Shown in pieces: positions 55,864 to 63,460 of a stretch of 64,000 bases of DNA; positions within the stretch are counted from its first letter, which is position 1, and each line of letters begins with the position of its first letter. The stretch lies in assembly GCA_000153145.1 (NCBI GenBank), contig CH672415.1, forward strand, positions 608,395 through 672,394, written 5' to 3'. This stretch comes from a marine actinobacterium PHSC20C1 (lineage in GTDB: Bacteria > Actinomycetota > Actinomycetes > Actinomycetales > Microbacteriaceae). Both the position numbers and the translations under genes were made by a program. The notes beneath the pieces were generated by a model. The model had not been told where the DNA came from. It saw only the letters and a program-made list of their open reading frames with translations, and searched no databases.

Positions 55864-56427
55864 TCAGTGGTTCGTTGGCCACGCCTTCGCGAGCTCATCC
55901 CGAACTTCGCCGAGCAACCGCGGAATCGCCTTCGTGCCAGCCACGATAGGGAAGAAGTTTGAGTCAGTAGCCCAGCGCGGAACAATGTGCTGATGGAGAT
56001 GGTTTGCGATCCCCGCTCCAGCAAGAGCGCCCTGGTTCATTCCGATATTGAAACCGTGGGACTGCGACGTTTCGCGGAGAACTCGCATTGCTGTCTGAGT
56101 CAGCGACGCGATTTCAGCTGTCTCCTCATCGGTCGCGTCGTCGTATAGAGCAACGTGGCGGTACGGGCAAACTAATAGGTGGCCGCTGTTATACGGAAAC
56201 AGGTTTAACAGCACATAAGCCGTCGTTCCCCGAGCAACGATCAACGCTTTCTCATCGTCAAGGCCCGGAGCTACGCAGAAGGGGCAATCGTCCTTATCGG
56301 GCTGCGTCTGATCTTGGATGTAGGCAATACGATGCGGCGTCCAGAGTCGCTGAAAGGCATCAGGCACTGCAGCAAAATCGTTGCTTGACTCCCCCGCGGG
56401 CAACTCAGCACCGTCGTAGTCGCGCAC
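55864..56427 (-). CDS. HIT-family nucleotide hydrolase
   Basis: A 187-residue HIT protein with CPFC (possible zinc ligands, near residue 48), [14 protein letters not shown] and the histidine triad HLHQHIV near residue 142. This matches actinobacterial AP4A-phosphorylase-like HIT proteins, which split dinucleoside polyphosphates. It starts 2 bases after the thrS stop; dinucleoside tetraphosphates are side products of aminoacyl-tRNA synthetases, which may explain the pairing. Confidence 0.94.
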   Translation of the reverse strand: MRDYDGAELPAGESSNDFAAVPDAFQRLWTPHRIAYIQDQTQPDKDDCPFCVAPGLDDEKALIVARGTTAYVLLNLFPYNSGHLLVCPYRHVALYDDATDEETAEIASLTQTAMRVLRETSQSHGFNIGMNQGALAGAGIANHLHQHIVPRWATDSNFFPIVAGTKAIPRLLGEVRDELAKAWPTNH

Positions 56428-56429
56428 GA

Positions 56430-58391
56430 CTAGACCTGCGCTCGAGTTGAGATCGCGTCGGTGATGCGGGCAATGGCATCCGCAATCGGAATCCCGTTCT
56501 CTTGGGAGCCATCACGGAAACGGAAACTGATCGAGCCTGCAGCCTGATCCTGTTCGCCCGCGATCAACTGGAACGGAATCTTTGACTTCGTGTGCGTGCG
56601 AATCTTCTTCTGCATGCGCTCGCTCGATGCGTCGAGTTCAGCGCGCACTCCGAGTGCCTTGAGTTGGTCCACGACGCCGCCGAGATACTCTTCGTAGGCT
56701 TCAGCGACCGGGATACCAACAACCTGGACAGGCGAAAGCCAGACAGGGAAGGCCCCAGCGTAGTGCTCGGTGAGCACACCAAAGAATCGCTCTATCGAAC
56801 CGAACAGCGCACGGTGAATCATGACAGGACGCTGGCGTGAACCATCCGCTGCCGTGTACTCGAGATCGAAACGCTCTGGCAGGTTGAAGTCGAGCTGCAC
56901 GGTAGACATCTGCCAAGTGCGGCCGATGGCGTCGCGGGCTTGGACTGAAATCTTGGGCCCGTAGAACGCTGCCCCACCAGGGTCGGGGACGAGTTCAAGA
57001 CCTGACTCGGCCGCGACCTCGGCGAGAGTCTGAGTTGCTTCATCCCAAATTTCGTCGTCGCCGACGTACTTCTCAGGGTCCTTCGTCGAAAGTTCCAGAT
57101 AAAAGTCGGTGAGACCGTAGTCACGCAGAAGTGAGAGCACGAAGTTGAGGGTATTGGTGAGTTCAGCCTTCATCCCCTCCTTCGTCGTGAAGATGTGGGC
57201 GTCATCCATCGTCAAACCACGAACTCGAGTGAGGCCGTGAATAACACCAGACTTTTCATTGCGGTACACAGTGCCGAACTCAAAAAGACGCATGGGGAGC
57301 TCGCGGTACGAGCGACCACTCGACTTGTAAATCAGGATGTGCATCGGGCAGTTCATGGGTTTGAGGTAGTAGTCGGCACCCTGGCGAGTTATTTCGCCTT
57401 CCTCGTTGCGCGCCTCATCGAGATGCATCGGCGGGAACATGCCGTCTTTGTACCAGCCCAAGTGACCGGAAGTTTCGAACAGCGCCTCTTTAGTGATGTG
57501 AGGCGTGTTGACGAAGGAGTAGCCCTCCTGCAGATGACGAGTGCGGGAGTAGTTCTCCATCTCGTGACGGATGATTCCCCCCTTGGGGTGGAACACTGCA
57601 AGGCCGGAACCAATTTCGTCGGGGAAGGAGAACAGGTCAAGTTCTGCACCGAGCTTCCGGTGATCGCGCTTGAGTGCTTCTTCTTGACGTGCCTGGTACT
57701 CCCGAAGCTCGTCCTTAGTTGGCCACGCGGTGCCGTAGACACGCTGAAGCTGCTTATTTTTCTCCGAACCACGCCAGTATGCCGCAGCCGTTCGTGTGAG
57801 CGACCAGCCGTTGCCGATCATGCGAGTGTTCGGCAGGTGCGGGCCACGGCACAGGTCTTTCCAGTAGACCTCGCCGGTTTTGCCGTCGATGTTGTCGTAA
57901 ATCGTCAGCTCAGTACCGCCGACTTCGACAGACTCGTTGTCACTGTCCGCATCACCCTCACTTACGGCACCCTTGAGACCGATGAGTTCGAGCTTGTAAG
58001 GCTCGTTGGCGAGCTCTTCACGAGCTTCAGCCTCGGTTACGACACGACGCTGAAAACGCTGACCCTGACGGATGATGCGATCCATCGCCTTGGTGATCGC
58101 TTTGAGATCCTCGGGCGTGAATGGTTCCTCGACATCGAAGTCGTAGTAGAAGCCGTCGGTCACGGGCGGACCTATTCCGAGCTTCGCTTCGGGATTAATG
58201 GTCTGGATAGCCTGAGCGGCAACGTGAGCGGCCGAGTGACGGAGAATATTGAGCCCATCAGGCGAGTCAATAGTGACGGCCTCGACCGCATCCGTGTCAG
58301 TTACCGTCTCGGCAAGGTCTTTCAACTCGCCGTTGACGCGCATGGCGACGACGTTGCGGTCGGTGTACAGGTCAAATCCAGTCTTACTCAC
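56430..58391 (-). CDS. thrS: threonine-tRNA ligase
   Basis: ThrRS charges tRNA-Thr. The 653-residue protein has the TGS domain at the N-terminus, the editing domain with [12 protein letters not shown], and the class II core with [11 protein letters not shown] (zinc Cys) and [15 protein letters not shown]. It starts at a GTG with no SD; a TAATGT hexamer ends 6 bases before it, so a leaderless mRNA is likely. No T-box leader is seen. Confidence 0.97.
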   Translation of the reverse strand: MSKTGFDLYTDRNVVAMRVNGELKDLAETVTDTDAVEAVTIDSPDGLNILRHSAAHVAAQAIQTINPEAKLGIGPPVTDGFYYDFDVEEPFTPEDLKAITKAMDRIIRQGQRFQRRVVTEAEAREELANEPYKLELIGLKGAVSEGDADSDNESVEVGGTELTIYDNIDGKTGEVYWKDLCRGPHLPNTRMIGNGWSLTRTAAAYWRGSEKNKQLQRVYGTAWPTKDELREYQARQEEALKRDHRKLGAELDLFSFPDEIGSGLAVFHPKGGIIRHEMENYSRTRHLQEGYSFVNTPHITKEALFETSGHLGWYKDGMFPPMHLDEARNEEGEITRQGADYYLKPMNCPMHILIYKSSGRSYRELPMRLFEFGTVYRNEKSGVIHGLTRVRGLTMDDAHIFTTKEGMKAELTNTLNFVLSLLRDYGLTDFYLELSTKDPEKYVGDDEIWDEATQTLAEVAAESGLELVPDPGGAAFYGPKISVQARDAIGRTWQMSTVQLDFNLPERFDLEYTAADGSRQRPVMIHRALFGSIERFFGVLTEHYAGAFPVWLSPVQVVGIPVAEAYEEYLGGVVDQLKALGVRAELDASSERMQKKIRTHTKSKIPFQLIAGEQDQAAGSISFRFRDGSQENGIPIADAIARITDAISTRAQV

Positions 58392-58397
58392 AGAACA

Positions 58398-58403
58398 ACA
58401 TTA
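58398..58403 (-). promoter_or_regulatory. candidate -10 element for leaderless thrS
   Basis: Minus-strand TAATGT ends 6 bases before the GTG start of thrS, and no SD-like purine run is present in between. That spacing places the transcription start at or next to the start codon. Confidence 0.45.
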
Positions 58404-58472
58404 GCGGCGATCAGGTCGCCACTGTGTCACTTGCGAGCCACACCAAAAGCTTGCACGGCTTAAACGAAAAAA

Positions 58473-58488
58473 CCCGACCTAAGTCGGG
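58473..58488. terminator. bidirectional terminator following the tRNA remnant
   Basis: CCCGAC-CTAA-GTCGGG is a perfect 6-bp stem with a 4-base loop, with A-rich bases on the left and T-rich on the right. In the minus direction it follows the tRNA 3' end by about 10 bases and would have ended that tRNA transcript. It now separates thrS from the island. Confidence 0.8.
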
Positions 58489-58498
58489 TGTTTTCGAG

Positions 58499-58526
58499 TG
58501 AGCGATACTGGGATCGAACCAGCGAC
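58499..58526 (-). other. tRNA 3'-end fragment, candidate attachment site
   Basis: The minus strand here reads as the end of a tRNA: T stem GCTGG, T loop TTCGATC, T stem CCAGT, acceptor 3' strand ATCGCTC and discriminator A, without an encoded CCA. No matching 5' acceptor strand (GAGCGAT), D arm or anticodon arm follows upstream. This is what remains of a tRNA gene at one end of an element that integrated in its 3' part; the intact copy should be at the far end, beyond the window. The T arm resembles tRNA-Val, but identity cannot be fixed. Confidence 0.75.
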
Positions 58527-58615
58527 AGTGATACTGGGCGGTCAGTGATCTAGGCGAAAATATGACAGACTTGGGCGAGTTTCCGCGGTTTCTGAAAATA
58601 CTCAGCGACACTGGG
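58501..58615 (+). repeat. three direct copies of AGYGAYACTGGG
   Basis: AGCGATACTGGG (58501-58512, inside the tRNA remnant), AGTGATACTGGG (58527-58538) and AGCGACACTGGG (58604-58615) are in the same orientation between thrS and the integrase gene. The first overlaps the tRNA acceptor/T stem. Repeats like this near an att core often bind the integrase. The rest of the 304-base gap between thrS and the integrase shows no other gene. Confidence 0.7.
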
Positions 58616-58695
58616 AATCACAAGTGGACATAGTTTCCGATGAGATAACGACGAGATAGTGCTTAAGGCGTCGGTTCCAGAACTGAAAGGCCATC

Positions 58696-60027
58696 ATGGC
58701 TGAATCAACCCTTCCCCCAGAAAACATCCCACCGGAGACGAAAAAGAAAAAACGCCAAAGACGTGAATCCTTCGGAACCATCCGAGAATCATCCAGCAAG
58801 CGATACGTCGCATCGTATATGGGCCCCGATGGAAAACGATACCGGGGCCCGAAGAGCTACGCGTCCAAAACTGAGGCACGCGCTTGGCTTACGCGAGTGC
58901 GGACTCTGCTCGACAGCGGCGACTGGAACGTCGCCTCCGCATCCGCCGATGGCGCAGCGAAAGCAGGACGAACAGAAACCCTCGGGCCGTACGCCGAAAA
59001 GTGGGTACTGAACAGGGTGAAAACCAATGGCGAGCCCCTAGCTCCACTAACCAAGAAGGACTACCTGAGTTTCATTCGGAGGCTGCTCCCTCCCCTGTCG
59101 GAAATGCGAATCGCGATGATTACACCGACCGATGTGCGCGAATGGAATGAAGCACTGCGCGCGACCGGCAAAATCACCCAATCCGCACGTGTCTACACCG
59201 TGCTTCGCTCAATAATGGAACAAGCGGTCGACGACGGAATCATCCAAGTCTCACCCTGCAAAGTCAGAGGGGCCGGAAACGCTGTGACCGGCATTGAGGT
59301 GAAGCCACCCACAGCGGCAGAGCTCGAAACGATTATGAAAGTCATCGACCCGCGATTCAAAACCATGATCGTTCTCGGCGCCTGGGCTGCATTGCGGTTC
59401 GGCGAGGTCACAGAGCTGCGCCGAAAAGACATCCTGATAGTCGAGGAGGGAACAGCCAAAGCGCCACGAACCACCATCTATGTCGATGTCTCGCGCGGGG
59501 TCACTCATATCCCCGGGGAAGGTTTTATTCTCCGACCACCAAAATCTCGCGCAGGCGTCAGAATCGTTGCTCTTCCACCCCATGTCAACGACATCGTTCT
59601 CGAACATCTCCGAGACCGGGTCGGAGAAGACCCTGAATCACTGATCTACGAAGCCATGTCGGGAGGTGGCCATCATTTAGCTGCGTCCACCTGGACTGAC
59701 TACTGGTATCCGGCGAGAGAAGCCGCTGGCCGTGGAGATTTGCACTTCCACGCTCTGCGGCATTTCGGCGCCACAGCGTATGCGCTAACCGGCGCAACAA
59801 TTCGGGAACTGCAAGACCGCCTCGGGCACACCACTCCGAACGTCGCGATGCGGTATCAGCACACCACCGGACGCGGCGCGGAGCTGGCAGCCAAGATGAG
59901 TGAGTTGCACGCCTCCGGTTCCGGAAAGGTTGCGAAACCGGAGGGCAAGAAAGCTAAACCAAAAGACAAGGACAAAGCAGAGGGCAGTTCAAAAAAGAGG
60001 AAGAAGCAGAAGCAGCCTACGGGTTGA
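58696..60027 (+). CDS. tyrosine recombinase (site-specific integrase)
   Basis: A 443-residue integrase. An N-terminal arm-type DNA-binding part (KRYVASYMGPDGKRYRGPK, about 35-54) is followed by a core-binding domain and the catalytic domain with Arg234 (AALRFGE), a Lys near 283, His352-x-x-Arg355 (HALRHFG), His378 (RLGHTT) and Tyr387 (MRYQH). Lys/Arg-rich tails at both ends are notable. It points away from the tRNA remnant 170 bases upstream, its probable target. It looks intact. Confidence 0.94.
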   Translation: MAESTLPPENIPPETKKKKRQRRESFGTIRESSSKRYVASYMGPDGKRYRGPKSYASKTEARAWLTRVRTLLDSGDWNVASASADGAAKAGRTETLGPYAEKWVLNRVKTNGEPLAPLTKKDYLSFIRRLLPPLSEMRIAMITPTDVREWNEALRATGKITQSARVYTVLRSIMEQAVDDGIIQVSPCKVRGAGNAVTGIEVKPPTAAELETIMKVIDPRFKTMIVLGAWAALRFGEVTELRRKDILIVEEGTAKAPRTTIYVDVSRGVTHIPGEGFILRPPKSRAGVRIVALPPHVNDIVLEHLRDRVGEDPESLIYEAMSGGGHHLAASTWTDYWYPAREAAGRGDLHFHALRHFGATAYALTGATIRELQDRLGHTTPNVAMRYQHTTGRGAELAAKMSELHASGSGKVAKPEGKKAKPKDKDKAEGSSKKRKKQKQPTG

Positions 60028-60060
60028 CTTGTCACGCTCGGAGCTGCACCCATTCACTAC

Positions 60061-60333
60061 ATGACCACAGTCATTCAGGGCAATGCCCACGACACCACCG
60101 GCCGCTTCGCCACCCAGAACCGAGACGAAGCCGCGGTTGGCCTTGCAGCCACGAAAGAGCCCGAAACTTGTCGAATCTGCGGCACCACAGACATCGACGA
60201 CGGCGATGACCCCTGTGATGCCTACATCAGCCTCGGGCATGAAAAATGCCGTGAATGCCGCAGCATCTTCAATGATGACGGCGACGTCGAACGGATTATG
60301 AGGGTGAATCGCCGTGGGTTTTGTTCCGTGTGA
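60061..60333 (+). pseudogene. small Cys-rich phage-type protein, 3' end replaced by IS
   Basis: A 90-codon frame whose first 81 codons precede the IS left end; residues 82-90 are read from the IS inverted repeat. The native part has NAHDTTGRFATQNRD, a pattern seen in small actinophage proteins, and a zinc-finger-like set of Cys37, Cys40, Cys52, Cys63 and Cys66. The original C-terminus was lost, and no continuation is found right of the IS. Function unknown. Confidence 0.62.
60305..60327 (+). repeat. IS left inverted repeat
   Basis: Matches the right inverted repeat at about 21 of 23 positions and begins with TG. It also encodes the false C-terminus of the interrupted small gene. Confidence 0.82.
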
Positions 60334-60353
60334 TCCTTTTGGAAGATGGAACT

Positions 60354-60667
60354 ATGACTAACCTTTACCCAGCCGATTTTGTGAGCGTGCGTTGTGGTTG
60401 CTCGCGCAGGCTCGTCCTGATCAGCTGTCTGATTTCGCTGCGGCCAGCCATGTCGCCGGCCGGCTTGGCGTGAATCCTGAAACGTTGCGGCTATGGGAGA
60501 AGCGTGCCGATATGGACGCCGGTCGTGAGCCCGGGACGACCTCCGAGGCGCACGTGGAGGTCAAACGGTTGAAGAAGCAGATCGTGGAGCTAGAGAAGGC
60601 GAACGAGATCCTGCGGTCTGCGAGCGTATTTTTCGCCACCGAGCTCGGCCGCCCCTCATCGAGATGA
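60354..60667 (+). pseudogene. IS3-family orfA with a frameshift near its start
   Basis: OrfA normally binds the IS ends through a helix-turn-helix. The reading from ATG gives MTNLYPADF and then leaves the frame; the rest of a normal orfA (CERALWLLAQARPDQ... HVAGRLGVNPETLRLWEKRA, then a leucine-zipper-like VKRLKKQIVELEKANEIL) continues one base out of step. Adding one base near 60380 would restore one frame (ADFRERALW-like), so a single-base loss is the likely cause. A TTG at 60392 could give a shortened protein. The ATTTTTC at 60628-60634 may be the slippery site for the OrfAB frameshift. Confidence 0.75.
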
Positions 60668-61590
60668 TCCGCTTCATCGACGTGATGAAGGATCGTTTTG
60701 GGGTCGAGCTCGTCTGCCGCACGATGCGCGCAGCTGAGGCGGGATTCGTGACAGCCCGCGGGTATCGTGCGGCGAAAGGCCGCCCGGCGTCGGCGAGAAC
60801 CCTGTCGGGTCAGCTAATCAGCGGCGAGATCGCACGGCTTCACGCCGAGAACTATGGCGTCTACGGGGTCCGGAAAATGCATCGCCTGCTGAAGCGGCAG
60901 GGCTGGGAGATCGGCCGGGATCAGACCGGACGACTCATGCGAGCCCAGGGGCTGTGCGGCGTCAAACGGTCAAAGCGGGTGTTCACGACGAAATCGGATC
61001 CAGCAGGGCGGCGTCCCAGGGATCTCGTGCAGCGACGCTTCCATGCTGATGCACCGCGCAAGCTCTGGGTCGTTGACGTGACGTATGTGCGCACCTGCCA
61101 GGGCTCCGCCTATGTCGCGTTCGTCACTGACGTGTTCTCACGTCGTATCGTGGGCTGGAACGTCGCAGCGACGCTGAAGGCCGACATTCTGCCTCTTCAA
61201 GCACTGGACATGGCCGCCTTCGACGCCGGCGACGACCTCACTGGGCTGACCCATCACTCCGATCACGGATCGAACTACATGGCTCTGGTCTACACAGACC
61301 GGATCGCGGAACTCGGCGCGGTCTCCTCAACAGGGACCGTCGGCGATTCTTACGACAATGCGATGGCCGAGGCCATCAACGCGCTCTACAAGACAGAACT
61401 GATCCGTGCGCGCGGGCCGTGGCGCACCGTCGAGCAAGTCGAACTCGCAACGCTGGAATGGGTGTGGCGGTGGAATAACCAGCGCCTTCATTCCGAGCTC
61501 GATTACCGCACCCCGACCGAAGCAGAAAACGAGTACTACGCTGATGCTGAATCACTCTTGAGAGCGACCGCTTCCCAAGAGAAAACCTAG
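60664..61590 (+). CDS. IS3-family transposase OrfB (DDE integrase domain)
   Basis: A 308-residue transposase with an HTH_21-like start (ENYGVYGVRKMHRLLKRQGW) and the retroviral-integrase fold with Asp138 (WVVDVTYV), Asp200 (HHSDHGSNY) and Glu236 (AMAEAINALYKTEL). The last two are 35 residues apart, as in the IS3 family. It starts in an ATGA overlap with orfA and lies in the -1 frame relative to it. It appears intact; loss of OrfA may leave the copy immobile without help. Confidence 0.92.
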   Translation: MIRFIDVMKDRFGVELVCRTMRAAEAGFVTARGYRAAKGRPASARTLSGQLISGEIARLHAENYGVYGVRKMHRLLKRQGWEIGRDQTGRLMRAQGLCGVKRSKRVFTTKSDPAGRRPRDLVQRRFHADAPRKLWVVDVTYVRTCQGSAYVAFVTDVFSRRIVGWNVAATLKADILPLQALDMAAFDAGDDLTGLTHHSDHGSNYMALVYTDRIAELGAVSSTGTVGDSYDNAMAEAINALYKTELIRARGPWRTVEQVELATLEWVWRWNNQRLHSELDYRTPTEAENEYYADAESLLRATASQEKT

Positions 61591-61612
61591 GAACGAAACC
61601 CAGGGCGATTCA
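61590..61612 (-). repeat. IS right inverted repeat
   Basis: Ends in CA; its last bases follow the orfB stop immediately. Pairs with 60305-60327. Confidence 0.82.
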
Positions 61613-61651
61613 ATGTTCCCAGCGGTGGAGTTGCTCAGGTTCCTGCGTGCG

Positions 61652-61945
61652 TCACCTAGGGGCGAATGCACTGAGGTCTCCTCCTCCCGATCGGACGAAG
61701 GCACGCACTGCGTGGCCAAGCTGTGTGCGTGCTTCGAGCAGACTGTCGGCGCGGTTCTGCTGTTGCTGCTGCGAGGCGGTCGAGCCTAGTTTGGGCAGTC
61801 GGTTGACACGGTTGAGTTCCTTGCGTGCTAACTCGATCGCGGGAATACACAGCGTGCGCCTGGTGCCGTTCGACCAGACGAGTTCCGTTCGGTTCGTCCC
61901 GATGCGAACAATGGGATTACCTTCGGGGTGGTTTTTGGGTGACAT
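61652..61945 (-). CDS. hypothetical 97-residue protein
   Basis: I do not recognise the family. The start MSPKNHPEGNPIVRI has a strong SD (AGGAG, 10 bases upstream), better than for most frames in this region. The first half is likely beta-rich (IVRIGTNRTELVWSNGTRR), and the second half is a basic helix with a run of five Gln. It ends 40 bases from the IS and is divergent from the HNH-like gene across a nested inverted repeat. A long plus-strand reading over the same bases has poor composition (five Cys in a row opposite the Gln run) and is not used. Confidence 0.62.
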   Translation of the reverse strand: MSPKNHPEGNPIVRIGTNRTELVWSNGTRRTLCIPAIELARKELNRVNRLPKLGSTASQQQQQNRADSLLEARTQLGHAVRAFVRSGGGDLSAFAPR

Positions 61946-61994
61946 TCGTAGATCTCCTATCGACATTCGGTGCGGAATTTTTCCGTACGTTCCA

Positions 61995-62056
61995 CTGTGC
62001 GCGGCATTTCAGATCGCACGAGTGCCGCTCGGCACTGTTTCAAATGCCGCGCACAG
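61995..62056. repeat. nested inverted repeats between divergent genes
   Basis: Outer arms CTGTGCGCGGCATTT (61995-62009) and AAATGCCGCGCACAG (62042-62056) are a perfect 15-bp inverted repeat. Between them a second perfect inverted repeat, AGTGCCG-CT-CGGCACT (62021-62036), stands on its own. The right outer arm ends inside the AGGTG that serves as SD for the HNH-like gene. This could form a cruciform, an RNA hairpin that hides the SD, or a binding site for a dimeric protein. Confidence 0.85.
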
Positions 62057-62063
62057 GTGTCGC

Positions 62064-62786
62064 GTGCATACAAATATTTCGAGATCCAGACCAACCCGTT
62101 ACGGGCCCATTAGAAGAGCAATACTCGACAAAGACTCGGCTCTCCTCACGGCGACAATTCGAGCACGCTGCCTCATAGACGCAGACGACGATGACGCATG
62201 TTGGATTTGGACTGGCGCCCGAGTGCCTAGCGGATATGGATTTGTTGGGCGGGGTAGTTCGCGGCAGTTCACTCACCGACTGCACTATTGGGGTTCGCAG
62301 TCGTTCGTCGGTGAGCTCTCCAACTTGGACAGCATTCATCACCTTTGCGGTCAACGTGCGTGCGTCAGAATTACGCATCTTGCTCCCGTGTCGGCATTCA
62401 TGAACTCGATCGAGGCGGGTGCCCGTGGTGTGCTTTTGAGTCGCATCAAATCGCTCACGGAGGCGCTTCGCAGCGCCGATCCCGCTCACCAACTTCTGCG
62501 GGGCGGCTGGGCAGTCTCGGCCTCGACGATGAAGGCGAAGTTCAATTTACCCGCCACTAATCTCAGCGACACGGAGCGCCTTCGTCTCGCCGCGAAACGG
62601 GAAAATAGGCGGGCGATGATGCAAGCGAACCAAGAGTTCCGTTTTGGGCAGGTCCTAGCTGTCCGCGCGATCAAAAAGTCAGGAGTTTCGACGGTCGCCG
62701 CGCTTAAAGCAGTCGGCATTAGTCGCTCTGGCTATTGCGACTGGGGCATAAAGCTCGACGCAAATTTCAGAGCAGAGGAGCTGTAA
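62064..62786 (+). CDS. HNH endonuclease-like protein with C-terminal helix-turn-helix
   Basis: A 240-residue protein from a GTG start preceded by AGGTG. DACWIWTGARVPSGYG (45-60) followed by IHHLCGQRACVRITHLAPV (91-109) matches phage-type HNH nucleases with His92/His93, Cys95, Cys100 and His105; the usual Asn before HL is Ile/Thr here. Residues 200-226 (VAALKAVGISRSGYCDW) look like a helix-turn-helix of the kind seen in transposases. The open frame extends far upstream, but that part overlaps the opposite gene and is rejected. Nuclease activity is inferred. Confidence 0.7.
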   Translation: MHTNISRSRPTRYGPIRRAILDKDSALLTATIRARCLIDADDDDACWIWTGARVPSGYGFVGRGSSRQFTHRLHYWGSQSFVGELSNLDSIHHLCGQRACVRITHLAPVSAFMNSIEAGARGVLLSRIKSLTEALRSADPAHQLLRGGWAVSASTMKAKFNLPATNLSDTERLRLAAKRENRRAMMQANQEFRFGQVLAVRAIKKSGVSTVAALKAVGISRSGYCDWGIKLDANFRAEEL

Positions 62787-62872
62787 ATGGATTTCCCCGC
62801 TTGTGGCAGATTCCTATTAGTTGGGCCTCGTTCCTGAGTCGGGCACAGGTCGAGCCCCACAGATCGTATTGA

Positions 62873-63460
62873 GGGAGTCCAGCAGAAACGGTTGACGATC
62901 CACTGCGCACCAGCCTTCGCTCACGCCCGGACGTCATCCTGGTGGGTGAGCTGCTTGACCTCGAAACGGTGCGGGTCGCCATCGAAGCGGCCAGCAAAGG
63001 TCATCTTGTGTTCGCAACCAGCCACGCATCATCTGCTGCCGAAGCTGTCCCGGGACTCATCAGCCAGTTCCCTGGCTCTGAACAGAATCAGATTGCGACC
63101 GCGTTGTCGCAGGCGTTGACCGCAGTTGTGGTGCAACGCCTCGTGCCGACAAATAAGGGCCGTCTGGTGCCTGCCCGTGAGTTGCTGCTGAACACCATTT
63201 CCATCTCAGCCAAAATCCGTGACATGGCGTTCTCTTCTTTGACGCAAGCGTTGAAGCTGACCGAAGGTATGTACACCTTCGAGGATGAACTGGCGATGTT
63301 GTGGGCTCGTGACCTCATCTCTGAGGAGATGGCCTACAAATACTCCAACAATCGTTCAGAGATGAAGTCGAAGCTTGACTACGCCGCAGCAAACAAAGAC
63401 GAAGCGGCTAAGGCATCGAACCGCCGGGCAACCGGACTGAACGAGATGCTCGGTCGGTAG
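62873..63460 (+). pseudogene. 5'-truncated PilT-like type IV pilus ATPase
   Basis: The frame after an in-frame stop at 62870-62872 encodes only the C-terminal half of a PilT/GspE-type ATPase. It reads LRTSLRSRPDVILVGELLDLET (Walker B region; the family has ALRxxPDVILVGEMRDLET), then the His box HLVFATSHASSAAEA and the C-terminal helical domain. Walker A and the N-terminal domain are missing, and bits of related sequence in another frame just upstream (PQIVLRE) suggest decay. A GTG at 62942 could start a fragment, but it could not bind ATP. It overlaps the next gene by one base. Confidence 0.78.

Larger units (their letters stand above)
60305..61612 (+). mobile_element. IS3-family insertion sequence (1308 bp)
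   Basis: The ends are imperfect inverted repeats: TGAATCGCCGTGGGTTTTGT at the left and its near-match at the right (61590-61612, on the other strand reading TGAATCGCCCTGGGTTTCGT), with TG...CA termini. Inside are orfA and orfB in the IS3 arrangement with a -1 frame step. No 3-5 base target duplication is seen (left flank AGGG, right flank ATGTT), which suggests a deletion or recombination after insertion. Confidence 0.87.

Noticed and set aside
57195..58463. 422-codon open frame on the plus strand opposite thrS
   Set aside because: It lies fully antisense to a certain synthetase gene, has no domain, and its composition is that of a reverse reading of GC-rich codons.
61647..62063. Long upstream part of the HNH-like open frame
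   Set aside because: It has five consecutive Cys opposite a Gln run of a better-supported minus-strand gene, and it reads through the inverted repeat.
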